A stretch of 64,000 nucleotides of DNA from Papaver somniferum. Its lineage: Eukaryota > Streptophyta > Magnoliopsida > Ranunculales > Papaveraceae. The translations under genes and the position numbers were made by a program. This document shows, piece by piece, positions 53,198-64,000 of the stretch. The notes under the pieces were generated by a model that was not told where the DNA came from, ran no database searches, and saw only the letters and a list, made by a program, of their open reading frames with translations. The stretch spans positions 1,247,829 to 1,311,828 of the forward strand of contig NW_020635485.1 of assembly GCF_003573695.1 (NCBI RefSeq), written 5' to 3'. The stretch's first letter is position 1. Each line of letters starts with the position of its first letter.

Positions 53198-55810
53198 ATG
53201 TTTTCTTGATCTTTTGCCAGAAGATCACAGATGGCTGTAGAAAAATCAGTAACTATTTCCAATCCATTAGCTGATTCTCTGACAGTTCTAGAGATGTGAT
53301 CAACTACTTGATTATTGTCTCGCTTAGTAAAAGTAAATGAACAATAAGTAAAACTTAAAGATAATTGTTTAATTTCCTTGACTAAGTTAAGATTCTCCCA
53401 TTAAATCAGCAAAGAAACTCCATTTATTGACTGAATAACTAACTCTGCATCGGCTTCCACTTGAATACTTGTGCACTCCGTACTCTTTGACCAACTCAGC
53501 GCCTCTCTGATAGCCATGCATTCTCCCATTTCTGCATTTAAAATTCCATTTGCATATTTCCCTTTGATGCCCTTGCAGTGTCCTGTGTGATCACATAACA
53601 CAACAACAGTACCAAGTTCGTTAGTGTCGTGATCGAAAGAAGCGTCAATATTGAATTTTAAAACTCCTTCAATAGGAGGGAACCATCTAGAAATGTTGTT
53701 AACTTGCAAAGCAGTGACAGAGTTATTAGATGAGTGTATATGAGAAAGTAAGTGATAGTTTATTTTAAGTGCAGAAGAAAAATGGTTAAGAGATACTCCC
53801 TGAAAGATCTTATCACAACGATTTTTCCACAGAACCCAGATTCCTATCATGAGAGTGTAGAGGTATTTCTCATCCATTATGCTACTTCCATGGGAAAACC
53901 AGCTAAGAACCCTTGAAGAGACACTGTCAAATCTATTCTTGACAACTTCAATGTCAATATTTACTTCTCTCCAGACTTTTCTTGCATGAGGGCATTCCAA
54001 AAGTAAATGCTCTATTGTTTCTTCCTCCATACCACAAACACCGCATAGATTATCAATCTCAGCATCATACATAGCTATCTTGCTTCTAGTGGAGTTCAGA
54101 TTTCTTATACATTTCCAGGAAAATAACTTTATTCTATGAGCAGAATTACAACCCCATAGTTTCTTCCAAGTCGCATCACTAACAATATCACCATTAACTT
54201 CAACCTGGTACTGACTTTTTGTTAACATATTGTACGTGCTTTTAACTGAGAATACCCCATTCTTTGATGGCATCCCGGTCAGTTCATCTTCTGTATTTAA
54301 GTTAATGTAAAGCTTTTGAATCAGGTTTGACATTTCATTATCAAAAAGTTGATTCAGTAGGGATACATTCCAAGTATTAGTATTAGGAATGAACAACTCA
54401 CATACAAATTCGTAAAATCTGTATAAATCAGAAACTGATGTGGGAGGCTCATTCATACCTGGTATCCATCTATAAAGCCAAATTATGGTTTTTCTTCCAT
54501 TATTTATTTCCATGAAGTAGTTAGCTTGAATTATATGCATGCTTTTAGTGATGCCATTCCAAGTATAAGAACCATGTTTAGCTTCAATATGATGGTGAAG
54601 TACATCTCCAGTTTTGAAGTATTTACCTCTTATTACTTGAACGATTAAATTTTCATCTTTAGTGCATATTCTCCATGCTAACTTGGTTAAGAGAGCAAGA
54701 TTTAACCTTTCTGAATCTCGTATGGCTAGACCTCCTTGTTCTTTAGATTTGAACAATTTGTTCCAGCCAATTGGATTCAGACCTCTGCTGGATTTGTATC
54801 CCCAGAAGAATTTCCTCTCAATAGTTGTAAGCTTGTTGATAAGATTATTTGGCAACTTGAAAGTTCCCATCTGGTACACTGGCACAGAATTTAGGACATG
54901 CTTCACCATTGTTAATCTGCCTGCTTGTGTTAAGGAAGTAGAGTTCCAAGTAGAATACCTTTGTTCAAAGTTGTCTTGTATGGCCTTCAAAGATTCCTGT
55001 TTAGAATGACCCAAAATAATAGGAGAGCCAAGATATTTTTCCTTAGAGTTCATTCTCTTAACTCCAAGAAGTTGAGTTAAGGAATCAGCAACATTGGGAT
55101 TGGTGTATTTGCTGAAACGAACCGCAGATTTATCAAAAATTATAACTTGACCAGACTGAGTGCTGAAGTTATGAAGTAACTCTAGTAAGTTGTGAACAGT
55201 AGTATGGTTTGCTTGAGTAAAGATCAAGCATACATCTGCAAAAAGCAAATGATTAATGGCAGGTGAATTGTTAGCCACTTTAATACCTCTAATGGTGTTT
55301 TTTTTGTTGTGTTGCAATGAGATGTCTTGATAAGAATTCCATAGCAAGAATGAAAAGGTAAGGTGATATAGGATCACCCTGCCTAATGCCCCTAGTTGGA
55401 TTGAAAGCTTCACAAGGAGTCCCATTCAACATGACAGATAAAGAAGTAGTGCTGATGCACTGAAATACCAAGTCACAAATATCATCACAAAAACCAAAAT
55501 AATGAAGAACTTTAACCAAGAAATTCCATTCTAATCTGTCAAATGCCTTTGACATATCCAGTTTTAAAGCCATCCAACCTGTTTGTCCTCTCTTCTTTTT
55601 CATTGAATGAATAATTTCTTGTGCAATCACTGTGTTATCACTTATTAATCTCCCAGAAACATAAGCAACCTGAAAAGAAGAAATAATCTTAGCCATTAGA
55701 GGTTTTATTCTGTTAACCAGAATCTTGGAGATGATTTTGTATGAAGTATTACATAAGCCAATTGGCCTATAATCAGCAGCACATGTATCTTTCTTCTTTT
55801 TAAGAATGAG
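53198..55810 (-). pseudogene. LINE ORF2, reverse transcriptase to RNase H
   Basis: The RT begins at 55810 in 'KKKKDTCAADYRPIGLCN', then 'AYVSGRLISDN', 'LDMSKAFDRLEW' with motif-A Asp, and 'TRGIRQGDPISPYLF'. A frameshift in an A-run near 55300 leads into the long frame 55425-53401. The catalytic box there reads 'FADVCLIF': the second Asp is replaced by Val (55231-55233), so the enzyme is dead. The thumb, the zf-RVT domain ('HRIKLFSWKCIRN', Cys residues in 'CGVCGMEEETIEHLLLECP') and RNase H ('FNIDASFD', 'AEMGECMAIREAL', 'VEADAELVIQ') follow. A TAA at about 53401-53403 cuts RNase H, and its remainder is readable in frame to a natural stop near 53198. Confidence 0.85.
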
Positions 55811-57081
55811 TATTCTAGAAAGGAAAATCATTTGAACCCCTAGGTGGCCCTAGTGGCGGAGTGTTGTCTCCGGAGGGTTTACCAGAGGTGTACCCAAAAA
55901 ACCTTTACTCAAGACCCTAACTATCTACGAAAAATCTTGGAAAGCACTAAAGAACCTCCTTGGTTGGCATACAATTATTGACTCTAAGAGGAAGAACCCT
56001 GATGCGAAATTCCAATTGATGTACACGAGTTTGCACTCAAGCATACTAAAATTCATATAAGTGACAGAGCTCTACTAAGATAGTTTCACGATGGACATCA
56101 TACTCGGAGTCAGACTAATCACATGAAAATATTAAGAAGATGGAAAAAGAAAAATGTAGATGGTTGAAAAGTGAACGGTGTTTCCCATATCTGTCTGAAG
56201 GCCTCTGCCAAGGTGAACCTAACCTAAATGACTGAGATATCGGTCTGACTAATATTAACACACTGGCATATACAAGGGAACCAGTGGTTAATAATCCTAA
56301 CTCTAGGTCAACACAACTGGCATATACAAGGGTACCAGTGGTCGACTTTATTAAATACACATTTATTTAAGAACTAACAATATGATTGGACCTTGTGGAC
56401 CCAAGCGCATGTTTCTTGTCAGCAGATTACATGGTAATTCCCGTGGATCCTACATTCCACGCTTGTTTAGGCGACGGAGACAGAGAGAACATACACATAT
56501 TACTATCCAAGTGTTAGTATTTATTCCGATTGGTCTACTGGTCTGGTCTAATTTTTTTTTTTTTTTTTTTGTATCTCAGTCACTCTAATTCACCCTAGCA
56601 AAGGTAACAACTTGAATCGTGTGCCCCACCAAATCACTTGAAATAAAAGAAAACTAAAAATAGAAAGTGAAAAGGACTCGACGAGATATGGCGAAACTAT
56701 CATGTTATTTCTAACGCCTGAGCTCTGTGCTTTTATGAATAGACTCTATAGATGTTTCCATCTAGTCAGATTGGTTCCTCAACTCCTAAAACAAAAATGT
56801 TTCCATCCACTTAGATTGGTTAGTGTTATCCTTAATAGGCGTAAATTTCTATGCTCTGGAGTTTATTTATTGCAACTAAAAAGTTTCTCCCATACCCCCA
56901 AACTTAAATCTAACATTGTCCTCAATGTTCTAAAGATGAAATTAAAAGCATGAACAAGGAGAAACGGTTACTATTTGAAGCAAAAGAGTTAAGGAAGGAT
57001 ATTACCGTGTTGCATGAGATTGGGTTACCTCCCAAAAAGTGCTAAGTTTAAAGTCTTCATCCAGACTTAGAAAAGGTTTAG
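55811..57081 (-). other. 3' non-coding tail of element C
   Basis: It shares blocks with B and A: 'ggagggtttaccagag' near 55875 (compare 7563), the C-rich tract near 56893 with 'tgtcctcaatg' after it, and the 'gggttacctcccaaaaagtgctaa' motif near 57023. Two copies of 'actggcatatacaaggg(a/t)accagtgg' lie at about 56263 and 56316. The short frames are not supported. Confidence 0.6.
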
Positions 57082-58437
57082 TCAATTCGAACCGTATAAC
57101 AGTAGCCGGAATAACTGCGGGTCTTTAAAACCAAAAAGAGATGACAACAGGAAATTGCAGTGAATCAAGAAAATGAACAAGACTAGCGTGCCCTTACCTA
57201 GTTTCCTGATTAAGATATTTATATCTAATTGTGGTTCAGGTTCAGGTTCTATGAAAGGGTCTAAATAAAATATTTTCCTTGGATGCATTTCCTCATAGAT
57301 TGGATCCAAATTACTAGGTCCTAGAGTCTGGAAAAACTCAAATAAGAACTTAGAATCACAAAATAATAATAACCTAAATAACTGAGGATCCTCTAAGTCA
57401 ATCAGGTTTGACTTACATAATTGACCACAGTGAGAGTAGTGGTCATTCTTAAGCAAATGTGTCGATTCTAATTTCCTAAGGCATTTAGGTTTAGTCTCAC
57501 AACTTAATATTCGACACATTTGAAATCTATATGTTCCCACATTTGGAAGAAAACTATTTGGTGGGAAAACAAAATCAATCTTGGTATTATTGCCTGGGTT
57601 AACCACATCAACCAGAGGATGGGTTTCTAATAGTTGAGACTCTTGTTGGATATCATTAGGTTCTGGAAAACGAGTATGAAGATAATCTTGTAAGATGGTT
57701 GAGGCATTGATGTCAAGTCCCAAGTGAGGGACCTTACTAAGAGTTAAAGCACATGGAGGATGATACTCACCCCCAAACTTAGAGTTTTCAGTGTTTCTAG
57801 ATAGACTAGTCACAACTTCCCTAATTTGTAGGTCATCAGATTCTTGAAAATGGGCCATTGATTCTTCTAAGTTGTAATCTTGCGGTGCATCCTCACTCAT
57901 CTCTACGAGTTCATCTAATACTATTGTTTCTAAATCGTATGACTCTAAAAAAGTATTCTCAGGATAAACCGGTTCCTCTAAACCTTTCTTGGTTACATGA
58001 CATACTACATCGTCTGAAACGGGGGTATCTCTAGTCAAATCCTCGTCCTTTTGAATAGGTGAATAATTTTTAAAATTATTAGGATCTGAACCAGAAATAA
58101 TATAATCATTATAAGGCTCAACTGGGGTAACAAATTCCTGATCACTATTCCCACACATTTCCGATTCTTCATCAGCATTATCTTCATCATCATAATATAA
58201 TTTTTGACATCTAATAATTCTCAATCTTTGTTCCAAACTAAGCGGTCTATTTTTATAATACTTCTCGTATATCGTTAGAGGTGATTCATCGCTAACCGTT
58301 GGAACATCCCAATGTCGTTTCCCTTGCATATATTCACCAAGAGTCATTTTCGAAGACGTCTCTTGATAACGAGAATTTCTACTCATATATTCTCGTAACG
58401 TCATTTCAGGTGGCGTCTCCTGAAAAGGATTCATCAA
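57082..58437 (-). CDS. Intact 451-codon ORF of element C, unknown function
   Basis: This is the only large frame in the element and it is uninterrupted. Residues 1-35 have a duplicated 'MTLxEYM' motif ('MTLREYMSRN', 'MTLGEYMQGK'). Residues of about 80-215 are acidic and match the element A frame ('NYSPIQKDEDLTRDT', 'REVVTSLSR'). Residues of about 280-380 contain 'VDVVNPGNNTKIDFVFPP', conserved Cys residues and 'HCGQLCKSNLIDLEDPQLFRLL'. Near the C-terminus are 'EPEPEPQL' and a hydrophobic stretch ('LVLFIFLIHCNFLL') that could span a membrane. It sits where gag should be but has no Gag domain, zinc knuckle or protease. I do not recognise the family. The conservation between A and C argues that it is or was translated. 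Confidence 0.65.
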   Translation of the reverse strand: MMNPFQETPPEMTLREYMSRNSRYQETSSKMTLGEYMQGKRHWDVPTVSDESPLTIYEKYYKNRPLSLEQRLRIIRCQKLYYDDEDNADEESEMCGNSDQEFVTPVEPYNDYIISGSDPNNFKNYSPIQKDEDLTRDTPVSDDVVCHVTKKGLEEPVYPENTFLESYDLETIVLDELVEMSEDAPQDYNLEESMAHFQESDDLQIREVVTSLSRNTENSKFGGEYHPPCALTLSKVPHLGLDINASTILQDYLHTRFPEPNDIQQESQLLETHPLVDVVNPGNNTKIDFVFPPNSFLPNVGTYRFQMCRILSCETKPKCLRKLESTHLLKNDHYSHCGQLCKSNLIDLEDPQLFRLLLFCDSKFLFEFFQTLGPSNLDPIYEEMHPRKIFYLDPFIEPEPEPQLDINILIRKLGKGTLVLFIFLIHCNFLLSSLFGFKDPQLFRLLLYGSN

Positions 58438-59318
58438 CGAAGAAACACAAACTACAGAGGAATTCTACACAATCACAAACAAGGCCGACTCGACCAAATC
58501 AAACCTATAAAATCTAGCAAACAAAAAGCATGATGGCTCCACTTAGATTGTTTCTAGACCAGCTTCTATCTTTCGAAAGGGAATTCGTTGCAATTTGAGC
58601 AAACCCCTCTGGAATCAATCCGAGTCAAAGTAAGTTGAATAGAGGCGAGGGAAGCTTAATAGAGCTTTGATACCCAAGGCCTCACCGTATTAGGCGGCGC
58701 AGTCACGCATTCAACTCACAGAAACCATCATGAACTTTGAAGTGTGCTTAAAGAGCAACCAATATTTTTCGAACGAGTTTCCTATTAAGCTCGTTACCCT
58801 ATCGGTCTCGTTCTATTCCAAATTTTAAGCTTGGGTTCGCGTTAGGTTTCGTTTTCCTAAGGTGGGCAAGAAGAGAACAGTGATGAAATCCGAACCCTTA
58901 TCTTGTTTAGGCCAGGACTTGCCCTTTACTAGGAAAATAAAGACAGTCCGGTTCGTCCTCAAACAATTATCACCTTAAGGCAGACAGTAACCCGCTTGCA
59001 GGAGATTCGCGGGTGTTTCGATTGGACTTACCTCCCGTACCAGACGGGCGATGAACCGTTGTCGTCGACTCGGGCCACGACTCCTATGTCGTGTGCAAAC
59101 CCGAGGGGCCGAGACGATATAGTAATCGTCGTCCTTCTCTGCAAACAGTTTGTATTTAATTTTTTTTTTTTTAATTATATAACCCTTCCGTAGGGTTTAA
59201 AAAAATGTCCAATGTTCAATGTCCGGAAAAAAATGTCCAAAAATAAAAGATTACAAAAATAAAACCTTAATTACAGTTTCTAAAAGAAAAATTAATAATA
59301 ATAAAAAAAAATCTAAAA

Positions 59319-59356
<38 letters not shown>

Positions 59357-59561
59357 TCCTTCGTCTTCTTTCCGTTCTTTTTGCTTTAAGCTTTGCTCAC
59401 AGTCTTTATGAAATCGCCAAAAATCTTTGACAACTTCTTCTTCTTTTCTTTTTCTTTTCGATCCAAGCCTCAAAACCTGTATCACATAGACAAATACCCA
59501 AAGAACGTAAAAAAGAACAAAGAAAAATAAATCTAAAAAAAAAATTCTACCTAAACACAAT
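58438..59561 (-). other. Element C leader, with an AAT microsatellite
   Basis: Non-coding, alignable to 2738-3837 of element A. A (taa)n tract of about 11 units lies at 59320-59352. Confidence 0.5.
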
Positions 59562-59579
59562 TCCGCGTCGGCGGCGCCA
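59562..59579 (-). promoter_or_regulatory. Primer binding site of element C, tRNA-Asp type, degenerate
   Basis: The minus strand reads TGGCGCCGCCGACGCGGA. The first eight bases match the tRNA-Asp primer, but the remainder has several changes compared with A and B, so priming may be weak. Confidence 0.65.
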
Positions 59580-59582
59580 AAA

Positions 59583-61122
59583 TGATTAAAGATTTTTTTG
59601 TGGTTGTAGTAGTGAGGTTCAAACTCTCGGATTTGTGAAGGATAATTTTTTAGACTTAATAAAAAAGGATAAATATATACAAAAATATTAACAATGGGCG
59701 AGAGGTACTGGGACTAGGATTCCGCCAAATTCATTTCTTAAGGTTCAAATAATAATTCTTTTATCAATAATAGCTCGAAAAATATATTAAATATATCGAC
59801 TCTAATTTATTGCCAAGATAGATTCTCAATATATTAGGTGTAAATGTTAAGCATGGGACATCAAATCATCTAAGCTAAGCATGACCCATCAAATCAAATC
59901 ACAACTAATTAATTTAAATCATAATTTCAATTAAAATTAATGCAAAAGTCATGAAAAGAATTAAATATAATTACCCAAGTGTGAAATAAGGCTTCCTCCA
60001 TTGCCCCAGTGTTGGGATTTAGCTTCTCATATTAATCATAATCTCAAAATACATGTATGTTGCTCAAAAGTTGATTAAAATGATAAAAATGAGTAAAACA
60101 GTGAATGTACGACCCACAGAAGTTGTCACAAAAAGAACGATAAGATACAGGTGCTGCTGATATTTAGACTGCGTTGCGACCCACGGTTGTGCGTCTTAGA
60201 CGCTGGTGATAAACGACTTCCCTCGCGAGTCCGTTCTACGTGTTCTTGGCCTTCATCAATGGCAGCAACAGCAGAAACTCAACTCGTGATTTCTGCTTCC
60301 TGCGCTCTCCTCTCTTCTCCCAACTCTCGACCGCCTCTCTGTAGCACATTAGGAACATATTTATACGTAATTGAACCATTGAATCTCCTACATTAACTCC
60401 AAATAATCTTCATTTACTCGTCCATTGAAGAAAAATATTTCAGAATATTTTCTTCCCTGAATTATCTCTATACGCGTCTGGAGCTGTAAATGGTGAGTAG
60501 ATTTTCTTTGTTTATCTCAAACACACTTCAGAATATAGCCAAGCCCCATCCAAACACGAGCAACACACTTCCAACTGATCAAAACCCCGTGAAATATTTT
60601 TCATGCACGCGTCTGCTCTGATTTCATCTGATGGATTTTCCAGCCAAATTTGATCGCATCCAACACCCATATCCTTCCTGTCTAGCCCAGCAGAAGATAC
60701 CCAATGAGTTTCAGCCATTGAATCGTCCTGAAACTCCTTCAAAAATCGATTGGAAAATATGCCAGTAAATAACCAAATTTTCCCGCCAATTTTGAAATTT
60801 GAATTTGGGAAGAAAACTGGCCTCCCCCTAATCCAGTTCTGGTGTCCCTTTAGCAATTGGGGCTGAAATAGTAATTTTTGGGTGGAAATAATAATTTTTC
60901 TTGGTTCCTCCGGGACAATTCTGTGACGTTTCCAGTGCATTTCTGGGGTGCCTTTAATACTTTATCTTGGGGTGTAAAACACCACTTTTTGAGCCCATTT
61001 CGCCGCAAGGGCTAATTTCTCTAAAATTTCCTACAAGAACACAAAATAACACAATAAGTACTTAATCGAGTCTAACAATACAGAAAATTGAGAACAAAAT
61101 AGACACATAAATGTGTCTATCA
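59583..61122 (-). repeat. LTR of element C (about 1.54 kb)
   Basis: It starts TGATAGACACATTT on the minus strand at 61122 and ends ...CA at 59583 beside the primer site. It aligns with the element A LTR (3858-5438) by eye along its length. A TATAAATA box lies on the minus strand near 60358-60366. Frames at 60151-60396 and 60512-60940 are inside the LTR and not supported. Confidence 0.8.
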
Positions 61123-62604
61123 ATGAGTGAGATGTAGGTCTGATTAATTTGCTTGAGAATATGTTTGGTATGGAAGAATCTGACTACCATGGAACAAACA
61201 TCTTCACCTACAATTTCCCACTGTGTCTTATAAAAACCAGCTTGGAAGCCATCAGGTCCAGGAGCACTCCAATTCTCCATGCTTTTTAGTGTGGATAAAA
61301 TTTCATTATGTGAAGGAATTCTCACAAGACTTGTGTTTTCTGCTTCAGTAATAATGGTGGGAATAACAGTCAAAAGACTTTCATTCAGCTGAGGAATAAC
61401 AAAAGTACTAATGTTCTTGAAGTGAGAAGTAAGATGCTGAGCAATTTCTTCCCTAGATTGCAACCAATTATTGTCATGATCTTTGATTGAATCAATGTTG
61501 TTTCTGATTTTCCTTCTGTTAATTTTTGTATGAAAATACTTGCTGTTATTATCCATATCTTTGATGAAATAATCCCTTGACTTTTGTTGATAAAATTCAG
61601 ACTTGTACTTGTGCCACTTGTTGAGTTCTTCATTAAGAATGATGATCTGAGATTGAGTACTAGAATTCTGAGCTTGATTTTGCAAAGAGTCCAAATCACT
61701 TTGCAGCTTGTCAACTTTCTGATTCATATCACCAAAATGTTCTCTATTCCAGATAAAGAGATCTCTTCTAGTAAATTTGAGTTTATTTACCAGTTGAAAA
61801 CCGGGGGAACCATTAACATTTTTCTTCCAAGCATTAGCAATAACAGTGGAGCAAGAATTATCATTCAACCAGGTAAGAAAGAATTTGAAAGGTTTCCAAA
61901 GAATGGGAGTAGAATTATCAGTAACTAGCATGACAGGACTGTGGTCACTACCTACTTGAGTTAAGTGAATCAGTCTAGAATTATGAAAGTTAACATTCCA
62001 TTCCCCATTCCCTAAGGCCATGTCTAGTCTAGATCTTCTATCACCAATGCCATTGTTGTTGCTAGTCCAAGTGTAATTCTTTCTTATGTATCCTATATCC
62101 TCTAGGCCACTGTTGTAAACAATTGTATTAAACCAACCATCAGTAGAAGAACTAGTTGAAGTGTCAGTATCCATTAAGTGAAAATTCAGATCACCTAACA
62201 CTATCCAAGGGCTAGAGTTATTTCTACTTATTTGATAGAGGTATTCCCATTGTTGCTTTTTTTTTCCTATAATTATTATAACCATACATGCAAGTGAGAA
62301 GAAACTCAGGCTTGCTAGGATCAGCTTGAATAAGGATATTAAACATGTTATGTCTAACATCAACAATATCAAATTGAAACCCATTTTTCCAAAGAATGAC
62401 AAGACCACCAGAGAGACCTTCAGGTTCAATAAACTCATAATTAGGGTACATGAACTTTTTGAGGAGGGGTTTACATTTATCTTGAGTGATTTTAGTTTCA
62501 CTAAGGAAGATAATGTCAGGGTTCTGGGTTCTAATTAAGTCACCTAGATGATTTCTGGTGTTGACTTGTTTGAAGCCTTGGACATTCCAAGCAATGATTT
62601 TCAT
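61123..62604 (-). pseudogene. LINE ORF2, apurinic-type endonuclease part
   Basis: It starts at Met 'MKIIAWNVQGFKQ' (62604). Endonuclease motifs are the Asn in 'WNVQG', the Glu in 'FLSETKI', 'WIVLGDLNFHL' with the catalytic Asp and Asn, 'YTWTSN' and the C-terminal 'VGSDHSPVML'. A one-base change in an A/T-run near 62263 splits it into two frames (62742-62224 and 62501-61062). The part after residue of about 230 is the connecting region to reverse transcriptase ('NWSAPGPDGFQAGFYKTQW'). The last codons before the break are 'NQTYISLI', where element C enters. Confidence 0.85.
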
Positions 62605-62756
62605 GCTTGAAATTGAGAGAAACAGCACTAGTATGATTTTGAACTGATTGAAATGGGTAAACTGTTTAATGCAGTTCAGAGAGTTAATATAACTGAGTTT
62701 CCTAATGATTTGCCAATGATTGAATAAGATGCAGATAGTCAAAGAAATTGTAAAAT

Positions 62757-64000
62757 TTAATGCAGAAAAATTAAAATTACAATGAAAAAGGAATGAATGC
62801 AGGTAGAAAGAAATATTGGACTAATAAGGCTGATTAATGCAGTAATGAAACTAACTTTACGTGAACTATTAAAATTTAAATGAGATATGAATGAAAATTG
62901 AATGACTAAAAGCAATGAAATTATATGCAAAATAGATTTTATCAAGTGAGAAATTACTTGATCCTCCTTGAGTGTCTGTTCTGTGAGTTTATCTCCAGTT
63001 GAGATCAATTGAGTATTGATTAAGGCAGAGATTGAATCCAACATAGTGCTTTGGGAAGAAGACTCAGTGGATGTGGTATTGGAATCAGCAGTTCTATACC
63101 TTTTACCTAATCTACTATCTTCTTCCGTTGCTATTCCTTCCTCTTTAAGAAGAGAAGAAATGTTTAGAGTTTCTCCATCTTTTGGCGGGATGAAAGTGGC
63201 AGACTTGGTGAACTTTTTCTGAATCTTCTTGACTACTGGAGTGTTTGTAGTGAGTTTAACACTGGTATTAGAGACAACATTGATGGTTTTGCGAATGTTG
63301 CTAGTTCTACCCCCGAAGTAAGGTTTTTCATGAGCTTTTTTCAAGAAATCAGATGCATCCTTACACACATCTTTTGAGTGATTAACAATGTAACACTCAG
63401 TACATAAGCTCTTGGGTTGACGTTCATAGAAGAATTGTTGCCATTTTGCAACTCCTGCATTAGTTGAGCACTTGACACCCCTCCTCATTGGCATAGAGAG
63501 ATCTACATTGACGCAGACTTTGACTGGAACATTACCAACTGGGATTGCATCCTTAGGCTCGATTTCAATAACTTCTCCCATAACTTGACCTATCTTAGTG
63601 ACGGAAGTAGTGTTCATATGCTCCGACAAAAGATATTTGAGCTGAATCCAAAACAATTGAAATCCCCAATGCTTCTCGGTATAAATAATTTATGGGATAT
63701 AGTCATGAACAACTAGGAGATGCTTGTTGATTCCCCATGGTCTTTCATCAATCACCTTGTTCAGAATATCCCATTGATCAAATTTGAATATGAAAATATT
63801 CGGTTCTAATTCCAATAATCCTCAAGTTGTCTAAAGTTAAGAAAGGCCAGGTGAAAATAATGCATTTTTCCACTGAATCATAACTCATCCGTCCTTCTAT
63901 AATAACTTTACCAATTGCGCTGGCCTCCCACTTTTCTTCAGCATCATCTTCTTTGTTATTGTTCTTAACAACTTCAATTTCAGTTACATCACCCAAGTCT
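62757..64000 (-). pseudogene. LINE ORF1, RNA-binding protein with zinc knuckle, partial
   Basis: Frames 63996-63778 and 63656-62757 are parts of ORF1. The first has the N-terminal region of the DUF4283 type ('SAIGKVIIEGRMS', 'FTWPFLTL'). The second starts with 'FWIQLKYLLSEHMN...VTKIGQVMGEVIEI', has 'NVPVKVCVNVDLSMPMRRGV', and a CCHC knuckle 'CTECYIVNHSKDVC'. The C-terminal part is Ser/Thr-rich. The last 60 residues of the frame are hydrophobic and probably read into spacer before ORF2. Frameshifts lie between 63656 and 63778. The 5' end is beyond the window. Confidence 0.75.

Larger units (their letters stand above)
55811..61122 (-). mobile_element. Element C: pol-less Athila/Tat-like retrotransposon inserted in the LINE
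   Basis: On the minus strand, C has a 5' LTR (59583-61122), primer site, leader, a 451-codon ORF and a 3' tail related to A and B. It splits the LINE ORF2 in the connecting region before reverse transcriptase. The five bases 'atgag' occur at 55806-55810 and at 61123-61127. They read CTCAT in the LINE frame on both sides, so this is a target duplication. No 3' LTR and no polypurine tract are found at the left end, where the tail meets the target copy directly. Confidence 0.8.
53152..64000 (-). mobile_element. L1-type LINE on the minus strand, split by element C
   Basis: The 3' end is marked by a poly-A tail on the minus strand (plus-strand T-run 53152-53164) after 'AATAAAATTTC'. Going right come RNase H, zinc-finger and reverse transcriptase (53198-55810), element C (55811-61122), endonuclease (61123-62604) and ORF1 (62757 to the window edge). 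The 5' end is outside the window. Several frameshifts and stops make it inactive. Endonuclease-RT-RNase H order and a CCHC ORF1 are typical of plant L1 elements. Confidence 0.85.

Noticed and set aside
60512..60940. 142-codon minus-strand frame
   Set aside because: It is inside the LTR of element C and not conserved as a frame in the LTR of A.

Overview
The window looks like repeat-dense intergenic DNA of a eudicot plant. It contains no gene I would call intact and host-functional. The evidence is nested LTR retrotransposons with plant-type tRNA primer sites, a plant L1-type LINE, integrated plant pararetrovirus DNA (Caulimoviridae), a plant mobile domain (PMD) gene inside a long-inverted-repeat DNA transposon, and decayed pieces of two conserved plant genes (a nucleoporin NUP93 and an RPA70-like protein). 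The flavour of the repeats suggests a Ranunculales or poppy-like genome, but that is a weak inference.

Layout from left to right. Position 1-5438 is the 5' part of a minus-strand Athila/Tat-like element (A): LTR 3858-5438, tRNA-Asp-type PBS, and a non-pol ORF region that is broken. Position 5439-7198 is unexplained A/C-rich DNA. Position 7199-12188 is a related element (B) with two short LTRs, PBS, PPT, gag and protease but no reverse transcriptase, RNase H or integrase. Position 12189-12948 is a plus-strand LTR-like fragment. Position 12949-13502 is a miniature LTR element with an initiator-tRNA PBS and only about 70 bp between PBS and PPT. Position 13503-15438 has no recognisable gene.

Position 15462-28045 is a head-to-tail pair of defective endogenous pararetrovirus units on the minus strand, abutting an (AT)n tract. 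Each unit lacks a segment that the other keeps: the movement protein is missing on the left and the capsid core on the right. Both are full of frameshifts. Position 28047-33576 is a DNA transposon with about 1.7-kb terminal inverted repeats (TIRs) carrying a broken PMD gene whose 5' third lies inside the repeats.

Position 33720-36965 is a NUP93 pseudogene with introns retained. Position 36966-39530 is a Ty1/copia remnant inserted at its first exon. Position 41140 onward is one end of a CACTA-like element. Position 42066-44530 is a SIRE/Maximus-like LTR with an internal inverted copy of its own transcript start region. Position 44929-46930 is an RPA70-like pseudogene. Position 46931-53150 is AT-rich DNA with diverged tandem repeats. 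Position 53152-64000 is an L1-type LINE on the minus strand, split by a third Athila/Tat-like element (C, 55811-61122) that duplicated a 5-bp target, has one LTR, and carries an intact 451-codon ORF of unknown function.

No conventional operon, RNA gene or CRISPR array is present. The most interesting points are the family of pol-less LTR elements that share a non-pol ORF, the PMD transposon whose arms duplicate the gene's 5' end, the complementary defects of the viral tandem, and the strong-stop-like inverted copy in the SIRE-like LTR. All boundaries were read by eye.
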